In this document: positions 47,591 to 55,685 of the stretch, piece after piece | Position numbering within the stretch: position 1 is the first letter of the stretch | How the letters are laid out: every line of letters begins with the position of its first letter | Assembly (NCBI GenBank): GCA_019636235.1 | Contig: JAHBXW010000007.1 | Location: forward strand, 124,001-188,000 | Direction: 5' to 3' | Source of the DNA: Planctomyces sp. | Lineage (GTDB): Bacteria; Planctomycetota; Planctomycetia; Planctomycetales; Planctomycetaceae | Length of the DNA: 64,000 nt | The notes under the pieces: model-generated | Told to the model about the DNA's origin: nothing | The model's database searches: none | What the model saw: the letters and a program-made list of their open reading frames with translations, nothing else | Translations under genes and position numbers: made by a program

Positions 47591-48895
47591 TCAGGAGCCG
47601 GCCGCGGCGGACGCCCTGCTGCCGGCCTCGCCCCCCGCGCCCGGGCGCGGTTCCGGACGCACCGGCTGCCCCGGCCGCAGACGCTCGTTGCCTTCGACGA
47701 CGATCAGGTCCCCCGCGTTGAGGTCGCCGATCACCTGGATCCGGTCTTCGCTCGAGACGCCGAGTTGCACCGGAACGGCCCGCACCGACGACGGCGTCTC
47801 TCCCGCGGCGGGCGTCACGACGTACAGGATCGGCGCCGGACCCCCCAGCACGATTGCATCCTTCGGGGCCAGCAGCGCCTTGACCGGCGGACCGACCGCC
47901 AGCGTCACCCGCGCGAACATCCCGACCTTCAATTGCGGACCCGCATCGTCGACCGTGTTCGCCACCCGGATCCGCACTGGAAACGTCCGCGATCGCGCGT
48001 CCGCCTGCGGAATCACGGCCGCCACCTTCCCCGTGAACACGCATTCCGGCAGCGCCGTCACCTCCACCCGCGCCACCTCGTTCAGCGACACCCCGCTGAT
48101 GAAGTTCTCCAGCACCGGGATCTCGACGTCCACCTGATCCAGTTCGACGATCTCCGCGACCTGGTCCCCCTGCATCAGCCAGTGGCCGATCTCGGTGAAC
48201 TCCGACGTCACGAAGCCGTCGAACGGGGCGAACATCGTGTGCCGATCCAACTGCTCGGACAGCCGTTCCACTTCCGCCTGCTGCGCGGCGACCAGCGCCG
48301 CCGCCTGGGCGATCTTCTCCTTGCGCGGCCCTTCCTCGAGCAGCCGCAGCGTCGCGCGGGCGTTCCGCAGCGAGGCCTCGGACTGGCGGAACATCGAAGC
48401 GTCCTCGTCCTGCTGCCGCTTGGTGGCGGCGACGCCCAGGGCTTCGGTCCGCTGGCGGTTCAGGCGGCGCATTTCGAACAGCGCCTCGGCCTCGTCGACG
48501 CTGGCCCGCGCCTGTTCAATCTCGTCGGGACGAAACCCGGCCTCCAACTCGCCGAGTTCCGCCTCGCGGGCCCGCAGCGCCGCTTTGGCGTTGTCGAGTT
48601 CGGCCTGGATGATGCCGGTTCGCAGCTTGGCGATTGGCTGCCCCTTGGCCACTCGGTCCCCTTCGTTCACCAGAAACTGCTCGACGCGTCCGGCGGCCGC
48701 GCTGCCGACGGTGCTGCGGCGCATGGGGCGGATCGAACCGACGAACGTCTGCCCTTCGGAGACGTCCGTTTCGCGGAGCGGTTCGACATAGACCTTGGGG
48801 GGCGGGAAGCCGCCGGGCTGCCCGAGCGCGTATTGCGGAACGCACAGGGCCGCGAACGTCAGGCAGGCCGCCAACTGAATCACAACGCGTCGCAT
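47591..48895 (-). CDS. HlyD/RND-type periplasmic adaptor
   Basis: This 434-residue membrane-fusion protein has a signal peptide (ending YALG), a lipoyl half-domain (VGSAAAGRVEQFLVNEGDRVAKGQP), a long helical hairpin (about 85-190), a second lipoyl half (DRHTMFAPFDGFVTSEFTEIG) and beta-barrel segments (RTFPVRIRVAN, KVGMFARVTL). It would bridge an inner-membrane pump to the outer membrane, but no RND or ABC pump lies adjacent. The C-terminus is Pro/Gly/Ala-rich. ATG 48895 is chosen over 48907, 4 codons upstream. Confidence 0.85.
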   Translation of the reverse strand: MRRVVIQLAACLTFAALCVPQYALGQPGGFPPPKVYVEPLRETDVSEGQTFVGSIRPMRRSTVGSAAAGRVEQFLVNEGDRVAKGQPIAKLRTGIIQAELDNAKAALRAREAELGELEAGFRPDEIEQARASVDEAEALFEMRRLNRQRTEALGVAATKRQQDEDASMFRQSEASLRNARATLRLLEEGPRKEKIAQAAALVAAQQAEVERLSEQLDRHTMFAPFDGFVTSEFTEIGHWLMQGDQVAEIVELDQVDVEIPVLENFISGVSLNEVARVEVTALPECVFTGKVAAVIPQADARSRTFPVRIRVANTVDDAGPQLKVGMFARVTLAVGPPVKALLAPKDAIVLGGPAPILYVVTPAAGETPSSVRAVPVQLGVSSEDRIQVIGDLNAGDLIVVEGNERLRPGQPVRPEPRPGAGGEAGSRASAAAGS

Positions 48896-49022
48896 GACCG
48901 AATCCATCAACCGCGGGTTCGACGGAGCATCTGGACAATGTCCACTGTCAGCATAGCGGTCGCGGCGACAGCGACACAGCGCGGACATGACCGGGTTGGC
49001 GTCCCTGCCCGGCGGACGGTCC

Positions 49023-49466
49023 TCAGGCGGCCCCGATCAGCGACGCCGGCGGCTGCATCCCCCGCAGCCGGTTGATGCCGATCACCTCCAGCAGCTGCAG
49101 CAGTTCCTCGCGCGTGCAATCCACCGATTCGGCCCGCCACAGGTAGTGCAGGTTCTCCCAGCGGTCGACGATGAACCGCTGCATGACGTACTGCACGACA
49201 TCGTGCCGCGGCGCCTCGGCGGGGGCCAGCCGGCCGAACTCCGCGTCCTCAAATTCCAGGTAGCGATGCAGCCCGTACAGGTGCTGGAGGCGTTTCCACC
49301 GGACGAAGGTCGGCCAGTAGCGGCGCACCCATTCGCTGCGGGCCCAATGTCCGACGTCGCGACAACAGCGTTCGCTTTCCAGCCATTTGAAAGCGTCAGC
49401 CTCACGGAGCGCCTCTTCATACAGGCTCAACGCCGGCAGATGGGAAGGCGATTTGCAATCCTGCAT
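49023..49466 (-). CDS. Hypothetical protein rich in Trp and Arg
   Basis: This 147-residue protein from ATG 49466 (MQDCKSPSHLPALSLYEEAL) is helical and aromatic-rich: RSEWVRRYWPTFVRWKRLQH and LYGLHRYLEF. It has no signal peptide and no named family. The 45 codons upstream in frame look non-coding, so I reject the longer start. Good coding character supports it as real. Confidence 0.6.
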   Translation of the reverse strand: MQDCKSPSHLPALSLYEEALREADAFKWLESERCCRDVGHWARSEWVRRYWPTFVRWKRLQHLYGLHRYLEFEDAEFGRLAPAEAPRHDVVQYVMQRFIVDRWENLHYLWRAESVDCTREELLQLLEVIGINRLRGMQPPASLIGAA

Positions 49467-50038
49467 CACGCACGTCTCGGAAGGTGATCGCCCTGATGGA
49501 GTTCCGATGCGGCAGGCCGCGTCGGAGACACTCCCCCTCACACAGGACGAGGTCCGCAGGAGAACGTTAGTTTCCGGGGAATTCGATTTCAAGACGACCA
49601 CCCCCGCAGAGCGCCGGGCTCCCCGCGACGGGCTCGGGCCCTGGTCGGCTTCCGAGCCGCGCCCCCGCCGACCCTGCCGATTCCTCGTCGGCCTGCGGAG
49701 GCCGGGAAATCACTCGGGCGGACGTCGTAACTGCCCGGGGCCACGCCGGTTCGGAGCGGTTTCCCCTCCCGAAGTCCGAGCTTTCCGGGAAAACGACTTG
49801 CGAAAATTTTCCCGCGAGTCGAAAAAACTGCGAACCGGATTCGTCCGGGACGGGTCAGAATGCGTACGGGAGAGTGTTGTCCCAGTCAGGCCGGCCGAGA
49901 AAGGCCGCGCCGCCGGAGACCGCTCAGTTCGGACTTTGTCGGTCCGGGCTTGTCCGCCCCCCGGGGTCGGACACTCAACTGCTTTCATTGCTGAGGTGTT
50001 TCCCGAGGTCGGCGGCATAGACCGCCTGGAGGTGTGCG
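49467..50038. other. Long intergenic region with overlapping hairpins
   Basis: No gene is supported. At 49787-49821 two inverted repeats overlap: GGGAAAA (49787-49793) with TTTTCCC (49807-49813), and CGACTTGCG (49794-49802) with CGCGAGTCG (49813-49821, one G-U pair). They cannot form together and could be alternative RNA structures or a protein-binding site. Confidence 0.4.
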
Positions 50039-50353
50039 ATGGATACGGTCACCACGATTTGCGGCACGAATGTCAATGGCGTCTCCGTCCAGACGGGCGG
50101 GATGGTCGTCGGCGTCGCCGTGCGTGGTGATCGCGCCCTCGTGCGCGATTTCGGGAAACGGCATCTTCAGCCGTCCCATCGATCGAGCTCGCTACTGCGG
50201 TCGTATGCCGTCTCGGCAACCGCAGCTGTCGAACCCGCGCAGCGTTTGCGCGGACCGTCGATCGATCTCTCGATGCCACGTCGGAGCCCCGCCCCGACGC
50301 TCGAACTGCCGCCCGCCGCCTGGGCGGCGCTCGTGCTCGCCAGAGCCGCCTGA
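50039..50353 (+). CDS. Unrecognised short reading frame with strong ribosome binding site
   Basis: This 104-residue frame opens with ATG 50039 preceded by GGAGGTG at ideal spacing. Its first 35 residues (MDTVTTICGTNVNGVSVQTG, GMVVGVAVRGDRALV) look like genuine coding sequence, but the rest is Ser/Pro/Arg-rich. It may be a small real protein or the 5' remnant of a longer gene broken by frameshift. I recognise no family. Confidence 0.3.
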   Translation: MDTVTTICGTNVNGVSVQTGGMVVGVAVRGDRALVRDFGKRHLQPSHRSSSLLRSYAVSATAAVEPAQRLRGPSIDLSMPRRSPAPTLELPPAAWAALVLARAA

Positions 50354-50534
50354 GCGCCGTTTCGCAGCAGCCTGCAGTTCGACGCCGAGGATTGGCTCCG
50401 GGGAATCTGATTCCCCAGGCCGACTCCACGGTGGTTGCCCGTTTCGGTTCCGCAGCCCCGGCGTTTTCACCCGGCTGGTTCGCGCCCGAGGCAGGCGTCC
50501 TCCCACGGCGATCAACCGCATCGATGTCTTGAGC

Positions 50535-50554
50535 CGGAAGGAGCGTTCCTTCCG
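50535..50554 (+). repeat. Perfect inverted repeat upstream of the ECF sigma gene
   Basis: CGGAAGGA (50535-50542) and TCCTTCCG (50547-50554) form perfect 8-bp arms around GCGT, 82 bp before the sigma factor start. It has no T tract, so a regulator site or leader hairpin is more likely than a terminator. Confidence 0.5.
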
Positions 50555-50635
50555 TGAACCGGCGCCCGCATGACCGCGACGCCGGAAGCGATCATCCGCT
50601 CTCAGTTTTCCCCCCGGGACAGGGGGAGCACCATC

Positions 50636-51187
50636 ATGCAGGACAACACTCTCATCGCTTTGGTTCGGGCGGCGCAGCAGGGGGACGCGGAGGCGTTCGG
50701 CGCGCTCGCCCGGGAATTCGAGTCCAGCGTCTATGGCGTCGTCATGCGGCGGCTGCGGAACTCCGCGGAAGCCGCAGAGGTCACCCAGGACGTGTTCCTC
50801 CGCGCCTTCCGGAAGCTGAATCAGCTCCGCGAGCCCGAACGCTTCGTCGGCTGGCTCAAGCGGATCGCCGTGCGCCTGTCCATCAACCGGGCGACGCGGC
50901 GGCCGAATGAGTCCATCCAGCCCCCGGAACTGTTCGACTCGCGCCAGCACTCGCCGGATCAGCCCCTCGACCGCATGCTCCGCCGGGAGCGCGCGAACGA
51001 GGTCCGCGAGGGACTGTCGCAGCTCAAGCCGCTCGATCGGGACACGCTCATCGCGTTCTACTTCGAGGGGCGGTCGCTCAAGGAGCTGAGCGTCCGGTAC
51101 GACAGTCCGGTCGGAACAATCAAGCGGCGTCTGCACACGGCCCGAAACCGGCTGCGGGCGGCCATGTCCGAGTTCCAGCCGGTGTGA
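50636..51187 (+). CDS. ECF family RNA polymerase sigma factor
   Basis: This 183-residue sigma factor contains region 2 (LVRAAQQGDAEAFGALAREF, VTQDVFLRAFRKLNQL) and region 4 (LSQLKPLDRDTLIAFYFEG, SVRYDSPVGTIKRRLHTAR, a helix-turn-helix). It directs core RNA polymerase to alternative promoters. I take ATG 50636 because a GGGGGAG sequence lies upstream; the frame extends 22 codons further 5'. No anti-sigma gene is adjacent, unlike classical ECF pairs, so control may be transcriptional, perhaps through the inverted repeat upstream. Confidence 0.9.
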   Translation: MQDNTLIALVRAAQQGDAEAFGALAREFESSVYGVVMRRLRNSAEAAEVTQDVFLRAFRKLNQLREPERFVGWLKRIAVRLSINRATRRPNESIQPPELFDSRQHSPDQPLDRMLRRERANEVREGLSQLKPLDRDTLIAFYFEGRSLKELSVRYDSPVGTIKRRLHTARNRLRAAMSEFQPV

Positions 51188-51218
51188 ACGTCATTGCGCT
51201 GGCCGACGTGTGAACCAG

Positions 51219-51252
51219 GCCCGGGGAAGCTGCGCGCTTCTCCGGGCTTGTT
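51219..51252 (+). terminator. Intrinsic terminator of the ECF sigma gene
   Basis: GCCCGGGGAAGC (51219-51230) pairs with GCTTCTCCGGGC (51236-51247) with one G-U pair, followed by TTGTTGCG. Confidence 0.7.
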
Positions 51253-51470
51253 GCGTTCCGGATGTAGCGGATGCGCCGCGCGGAGCATCTGGTGAGAATC
51301 CGCAGCCGCCACCGCGCCGCATTCCGGAAGAAACCTGAAGAAATCCTTATCCCACGACTGTAGCGTTCAGGGGAGGTCCGCCGGCGTGGTGTCGATTCGT
51401 CCGGCGGGATCCAAGTCGCGGATCGGGCGCCAGCCGCCTTCTTCCGCGGGTTCCTCAGGCGACGCTTCCC

Positions 51471-52553
51471 ATGTCGAACGCTTCCGCGCCCCTCGTTTCA
51501 GTGATTGTCCCGACGTTCAACCGCGCGGCCATGCTGCAGATCGCGCTGGCCAGCGCGCTCTGCCAGTCCTGGACGAACGTCGAAATCGTCGTCGTGGATG
51601 ACGGCTCGACCGACTCCACCCCCGCCGTGCTGGCCGGTCTGGAACGCGACAAGCGCATCCGCCGACTGCGGCAGGCGAACCGGGGCGTCTCAGCGGCGCG
51701 GAACGCAGGCATCGCGGCCAGCCGCGGCGAGTTCATCGCGTTCCTCGATTCGGATGATGTCTGGCTCCCCTGGAAGCTGTCGCTGCAGATGGCTGTGCTC
51801 CGGGCGCTGCCGCAGGCGGGAATGGTGTGGACCGACATGGACGCCATCGGCCCCGAGGGAAGCCTGCGCTGCTCGAATTATCTCAAGCGGATGTATTCCG
51901 CCTATCGCCGGCTGGGCGATCGGCCGCTGTTCGCCGAATCGAGCCGGCTGAGCGGCCTGGCGCCGGAGGCCGCGACCGATCGCGATCCGCTCGTCGCCTG
52001 GGGCGGGATTTCGTCGGCGATGCTGTTCGGGAACCTGGTCCACACGTCGACGGTGCTCCTGCGTCGCGACTGGGCGCTGCGCGTGGGAGGCTTCGATGAA
52101 TCGCTGCGGCGCGGCGGCGAGGACTACAAATACCATCTGGCGACGACGCGGCTGGGGGCGGTGGCGTTCATCGACGTCGCCAGCATTCAGTACCGGATTG
52201 GGGCGGACGATCAGATCACGTGCGGGCCGAACCAGGAGCATTTCGCACGGGCCTTCCTGGAGACGGTGCAGCAGGAAATCCGGGAGCGGCGCAGTGAGAT
52301 CGCACTGTCGAACCGGGAGCTGCGCTCGATCCTGGTGGATGCGCACGACTGGGCGGCTTCGGCGGCGCTGGACAACGGGCGGCGTTGGCGGGCGGCGTCC
52401 AGCGCGTTGTCGGCGTTGAAGCTGCGTCCGACACGTCGTTCGGCATGGAAGACGCTGCTGAAAGCGGGGCTGCCAGACGGGCTGGTGTCGTTGGCGCGGG
52501 CGGCGAAGTCGACGTCTCTGGGCCGGACGCTGAAGGCTGCTTGGCCGGCGTGA
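51471..52553 (+). CDS. Glycosyltransferase family 2
   Basis: This 360-residue GT-A fold enzyme has the start VSVIVPTFNRAAMLQ, nucleotide-binding VVVDDGSTDSTP, metal-binding FLDSDDVW and the acceptor motif RVGGFDESLRRGGEDYKYH. It transfers a sugar from an activated donor to an acceptor, probably a polysaccharide or glycan intermediate. There is no membrane helix. The C-terminal 70 residues are basic and helical. It is the last gene before the low-GC accessory patch. Confidence 0.88.
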   Translation: MSNASAPLVSVIVPTFNRAAMLQIALASALCQSWTNVEIVVVDDGSTDSTPAVLAGLERDKRIRRLRQANRGVSAARNAGIAASRGEFIAFLDSDDVWLPWKLSLQMAVLRALPQAGMVWTDMDAIGPEGSLRCSNYLKRMYSAYRRLGDRPLFAESSRLSGLAPEAATDRDPLVAWGGISSAMLFGNLVHTSTVLLRRDWALRVGGFDESLRRGGEDYKYHLATTRLGAVAFIDVASIQYRIGADDQITCGPNQEHFARAFLETVQQEIRERRSEIALSNRELRSILVDAHDWAASAALDNGRRWRAASSALSALKLRPTRRSAWKTLLKAGLPDGLVSLARAAKSTSLGRTLKAAWPA

Positions 52554-52705
52554 GGGGGAGAGTTTGGAGTAACCCGCTCCCGGGGCGACCCGGTACGGCC
52601 CCTGCCACCCGACCATGGAGGAGCTGACCGGCTCGTGCTGCGGCTCCCCGGGGCTCGAGCGGTCCCCAGAGCGTGCTGCGGCCCGGGACTCGCTGGCTCG
52701 ACTTC

Positions 52706-53455
52706 CTACTGGTCTTTGGCCGCATCACGGTCGGAAAAGCCGCGATTGGCGCTCGGAGCCACGGAAACAACCTGCCTGACAATTCTCTCAACGTTCTTAA
52801 CCGGGCTCACACCATCGTCTGCGTCACTGGCCGCCTTCTGCATCGCACCGATAATCTCTTCGGTTGTTGCATCGACCTTCGTAGCACGCAGCAACATCCT
52901 CGCAAACTGATAATTAAGAATAAACTTCCGCACCGTTCGCGGTCCCCAACTTCGGCGGGAACTCCCTGACGCATGCCGAACTGCATCGACAAGTCTCTTT
53001 GACTCATCGACAGACAACTCGCAATCGACAGGTCCCAATTCATGGCGAATCTCCGCGCCATCGCTTACGGAATCAACATTCGACTCCGACTTCGGTTCCA
53101 CACCTGGCGCATCCATGTCATTCAAGGCGGGTGCCGGCGTCGTGGCCCCTGGAGTGGACGGAGAGCGTGTAAGTGTGCTGCTCTTTTGCCTTTCATCACA
53201 ATACTTCGTCGCAATCTCCACCCGATCCTCGCTGCTCAGTTCACCAAGTCTCAAATGTAGCAAGAACAGCTTATCGATGTTGTCCGCCAGAATCTGATCT
53301 TGAACAGCCCGGTAATTCGGACCAGCCCGGAGTCGATACTTTTTGGCGAGAGCATCGGCCAGGAACCTCTCTTCTGCGGCCATCACCACCACCATTCGCC
53401 GCGCCACATCGTCGTGATCCAAGAACAACTGAAGACACTCAATAACCTCGAGCAT
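52706..53455 (-). pseudogene. C-terminal remnant of a KAP-type P-loop NTPase
   Basis: The frame encodes 249 residues starting MLEVIECLQLFLDHDDVARR, then MVVVMAAEERFLADALAKKY and DNIDKLFLLHLRLGELS. This matches the part of KAP-family NTPases that directly follows the Walker B motif. Walker A and Walker B themselves are absent: a TAG stands two codons before the ATG and the DNA beyond it is trpB sequence. A KAP-like helical segment (WGPRTVRKFILNYQFARMLL) is present near the C-terminus. KAP NTPases often sit in antiphage loci. GC content is visibly lower than in neighbouring genes. Truncation by a recombination event is the simplest reading; expression as a short protein is not excluded. Confidence 0.6.
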
Positions 53456-53473
53456 CTGCTACAGCTACGTGCG

Positions 53474-53794
53474 TTGCAGGACGCGGACGGCCAGACGATG
53501 GACGCACTGATTTCCGCGGGGCCGGACTATCGGCAATGGAGCACAGCTACTGGGAAGGATGCGGGTCGGGTGCAGCGACGAACATTCTCGATCACGGCGC
53601 GCTGAGGCGTCTCCATCTGCTGGCTCGTTCTGAGGGCATTCTGCTGGCGATCGAGAGTTCGCATCGCGATCGCGTACGCGCTGAAGGCGGCGGCGAAACG
53701 GCGGTCAAAGGACGAGGCGATTGTCGTGTGCCCAGCCGGCCGGGGCGACAAGGACGTGTACGAAGTGGCGCGGCTGTCGGGTCAGGAGATCTGA
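53474..53794 (+). pseudogene. trpB: Decayed 3' fragment of trpB (tryptophan synthase beta chain)
   Basis: Fragments of TrpB appear in order in alternating frames: LQDADGQTMDALISAGPDY, then [31 protein letters not shown], then [19 protein letters not shown] and [18 protein letters not shown] up to a TGA at 53792. These correspond to the last third of TrpB, including the SAGLDYPxxGPEH and SGRGDKD regions. At least four frameshifts separate the pieces. The 5' two-thirds are missing and replaced by the KAP remnant. No trpA follows. The function is lost. Confidence 0.75.
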
Positions 53795-53919
53795 GGCCGG
53801 GGATCGGTCGCGGGGCGACGCTTTCAGCGGTGCTGCCGAGCCGATTCGTAATTCAGCGATCACGCTGCATTTCACGCAGGCAGTGATTGACGCCTCGACG
53901 GCTCACGTGTACGCTTGTC

Positions 53920-53944
53920 CTTACGTGTCTTTTGTTCACGTAAG
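53920..53944 (+). promoter_or_regulatory. Inverted repeat in front of the SLOG-TIR gene
   Basis: CTTACGTG (53920-53927) and CACGTAAG (53937-53944) form perfect 8-bp arms with a 9-nt T-rich loop, ending 10 bp before the ATG and overlapping the Shine-Dalgarno region. A further CACGTG occurs at 53904-53909. It could be a repressor operator or a hairpin that hides the ribosome binding site. Confidence 0.55.
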
Positions 53945-53954
53945 AGGGGCCTTC

Positions 53955-54968
53955 ATGAGAATCTTGGTTGCGGGGTCAAAGCGGCAAGTCCCAGGCCATC
54001 AGCACGAAGAGTTTGACCGCATCGCCAGACTAATCGGCGGTGCGGTTGCACAGCTGCGACACAGTCTGCTGATCGAATCCGGCGACCGCATCACCTTCGA
54101 TTGGCATGCCGCACGAGGGTTTGCCAAGACACTAACGGAGGCCGATCGGAGAACGTTGCCAAGCGACGTCTGTCTCGAAGTCCATCAGACGACGACGCAT
54201 CCGAATTACGACGTGCCATCTCTTCCGGAAGGGAGGGTCCGCATATTTACTTACAACAAGCCTCCAGAATGGCTTGAACGAGACGATTCGAGGCTGTGGG
54301 CGCGTGCCGCAGCGACTGCTCAGGCGGACTGCCTGATCGCGATTGGTGGAAATACCGGGACGACAACGTTCTGTTCGGCAGCCTCGGAACTCAAGAAGCC
54401 CGTCATCGCGATTCCGGCGTTCGGCGGCGCCGCGGAGGTCCACTTCCCCATGCAGAAATCACGCTATCTCGCGGACGAATTCGTGTCCGCACACTTATCG
54501 GCGATCGAGCGCCCTGAAACGGAACGCGATGTCTTCAGAATCATTGAATGTGCAGAGCGGCTCAGCGGACGGCACTCGTATTTCCTGAGCTATTCGCATG
54601 ACGACATGGACGCTGCGGACCAGATTGAGTTGCTTCTCACTCGAAGCCGTAGGGCCGTCGTTCGCGATCAAACTCGAGTCAGGCTTGGCGAACGGGATTT
54701 TTTTGAGACGGTGCTGATTCCCGCAATTGGTGCCTGCGAGACGTACGTGGCGCTGTGGTCGCCGAAATTCGAATCGAGCGCTGCGTGCAGACGTGAATTG
54801 AAGGAGGCAATCAAGAGACGCGAGGAGGGATTGCGGCCGCGGCGAATCGTCATCGTCGCGGTCGACGGATCGCCGATTCCCGAGGCGTACAATTCTGACT
54901 TGTACTTTCCGGCGACTGACCGCCACCTCCGCGAACTGGCCGTCTGTAAGATTGTCCGGGAGGAATGA
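53955..54968 (+). CDS. SLOG-TIR fusion, predicted immune effector
   Basis: This 337-residue soluble protein has two domains. Residues 1-200 form a Rossmann-like SLOG module: MRILVAGSKR at the start, and ADCLIAIGGNTGTTTF (about 124-139) followed by KKPVIAIPAFGG, typical of nucleotide-ligand sensing SLOG domains. Residues 207-337 are a TIR domain: YFLSYSHDDMDAADQIE, a central DQTRVRLGERDFF, and YVALWSPKFESSAACRRELKE with E281 at the position of the catalytic glutamate of NAD-hydrolysing TIRs. I infer nucleotide signal sensing by SLOG and NAD+ cleavage by TIR, as in Thoeris or CBASS effectors. GAGGGG precedes ATG 53955. No cyclase, SIR2 or partner gene is intact nearby. GC is lower than in the flanks. 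Confidence 0.8.
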   Translation: MRILVAGSKRQVPGHQHEEFDRIARLIGGAVAQLRHSLLIESGDRITFDWHAARGFAKTLTEADRRTLPSDVCLEVHQTTTHPNYDVPSLPEGRVRIFTYNKPPEWLERDDSRLWARAAATAQADCLIAIGGNTGTTTFCSAASELKKPVIAIPAFGGAAEVHFPMQKSRYLADEFVSAHLSAIERPETERDVFRIIECAERLSGRHSYFLSYSHDDMDAADQIELLLTRSRRAVVRDQTRVRLGERDFFETVLIPAIGACETYVALWSPKFESSAACRRELKEAIKRREEGLRPRRIVIVAVDGSPIPEAYNSDLYFPATDRHLRELAVCKIVREE

Positions 54969-54998
54969 GAGTCTTTCGTGGATGAGCAATTCCGCTCG

Positions 54999-55415
54999 TC
55001 ACTGCGACGTCTGCGCCTGCGACCGAAAGTTCCGGCCGCGCTCCGTCAGCGAGAAGCTGTCGTCCGCTTCCTGGCCCAGCCGCTGCATCCGGTACCGGAA
55101 CACGTGCCGGTCGGTGAGGTGGGTCATCGCGAAGTTGTCGGAGAAGAAGTCGAGCGGGAACACCTGATACCAGGGGGGCCGCGTCGGCTGCTGGACGGTC
55201 AGCGTCTGATACCCCGGCATCGAGAGGGTGACCTCGCGGGTCCCGTAGTAGGTGAAGTCCTGCGAGACGGGGGTCAAGCCCAGCCGCTGGCCGTCGACTT
55301 CGACCAGCGCGCCTGGCGGATCGGAAACGATCGTCATCCGCCGGCTGACGCAGCCGCTGGCGCAGGCGGCCAGGCCTGCGGCGACGACGATCAGCGGGAG
55401 GAATCGGGGACGCAT
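54999..55415 (-). CDS. PEGA-domain lipoprotein
   Basis: This 138-residue protein has a lipoprotein signal peptide (LPLIVVAAGLAACASGC) and a PEGA domain (MTIVSDPPGALVEVDGQRLG, TREVTLSMPGYQTLTVQQP). PEGA domains are surface beta modules. The C-terminal segment (QVFPLDFFSDNFAMTHLTDRH) recurs in planctomycete and other bacterial lipoproteins of this type. The first ATG giving a proper signal peptide is 55415; the frame runs further 5'. It converges with the SLOG-TIR gene. Confidence 0.78.
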   Translation of the reverse strand: MRPRFLPLIVVAAGLAACASGCVSRRMTIVSDPPGALVEVDGQRLGLTPVSQDFTYYGTREVTLSMPGYQTLTVQQPTRPPWYQVFPLDFFSDNFAMTHLTDRHVFRYRMQRLGQEADDSFSLTERGRNFRSQAQTSQ

Positions 55416-55685
55416 CGCAATCCGGCGGGTGATCCGGGAGAAGGGATGCGGCTTGTACCCGAGACGCGGCGATCGTGGAAAGGCGAACCGGGGATCGCGG
55501 CCAGCGCCTGCGGAGACTGGGAAGTCTGGGCAATGGCTCGCAGTCTCAGGGGTCGCACGAGATCCGGCTCGCTGAACCTCGAGGATCGGCCGGGAGCGAT
55601 TCAAGTTTCTCCGGAGCCTCGCGGCGCCGGCGCTAAGCTTGGGGCGGAGAAACGGTCTCGATCGCTCGCGTCCGGAGACAATGCC

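Noticed and set aside
52554-52705. tRNA-like or terminator sequence after the GT2 gene
   Set aside because: GC-rich stretches are present but no cloverleaf or T-loop (GTTCRANNC) and no stem with a T tract could be found.
52706-54968. KAP NTPase plus SLOG-TIR as an intact two-gene defence operon
   Set aside because: The genes are on opposite strands and the KAP gene lacks Walker A and B, so only the TIR gene can be functional.
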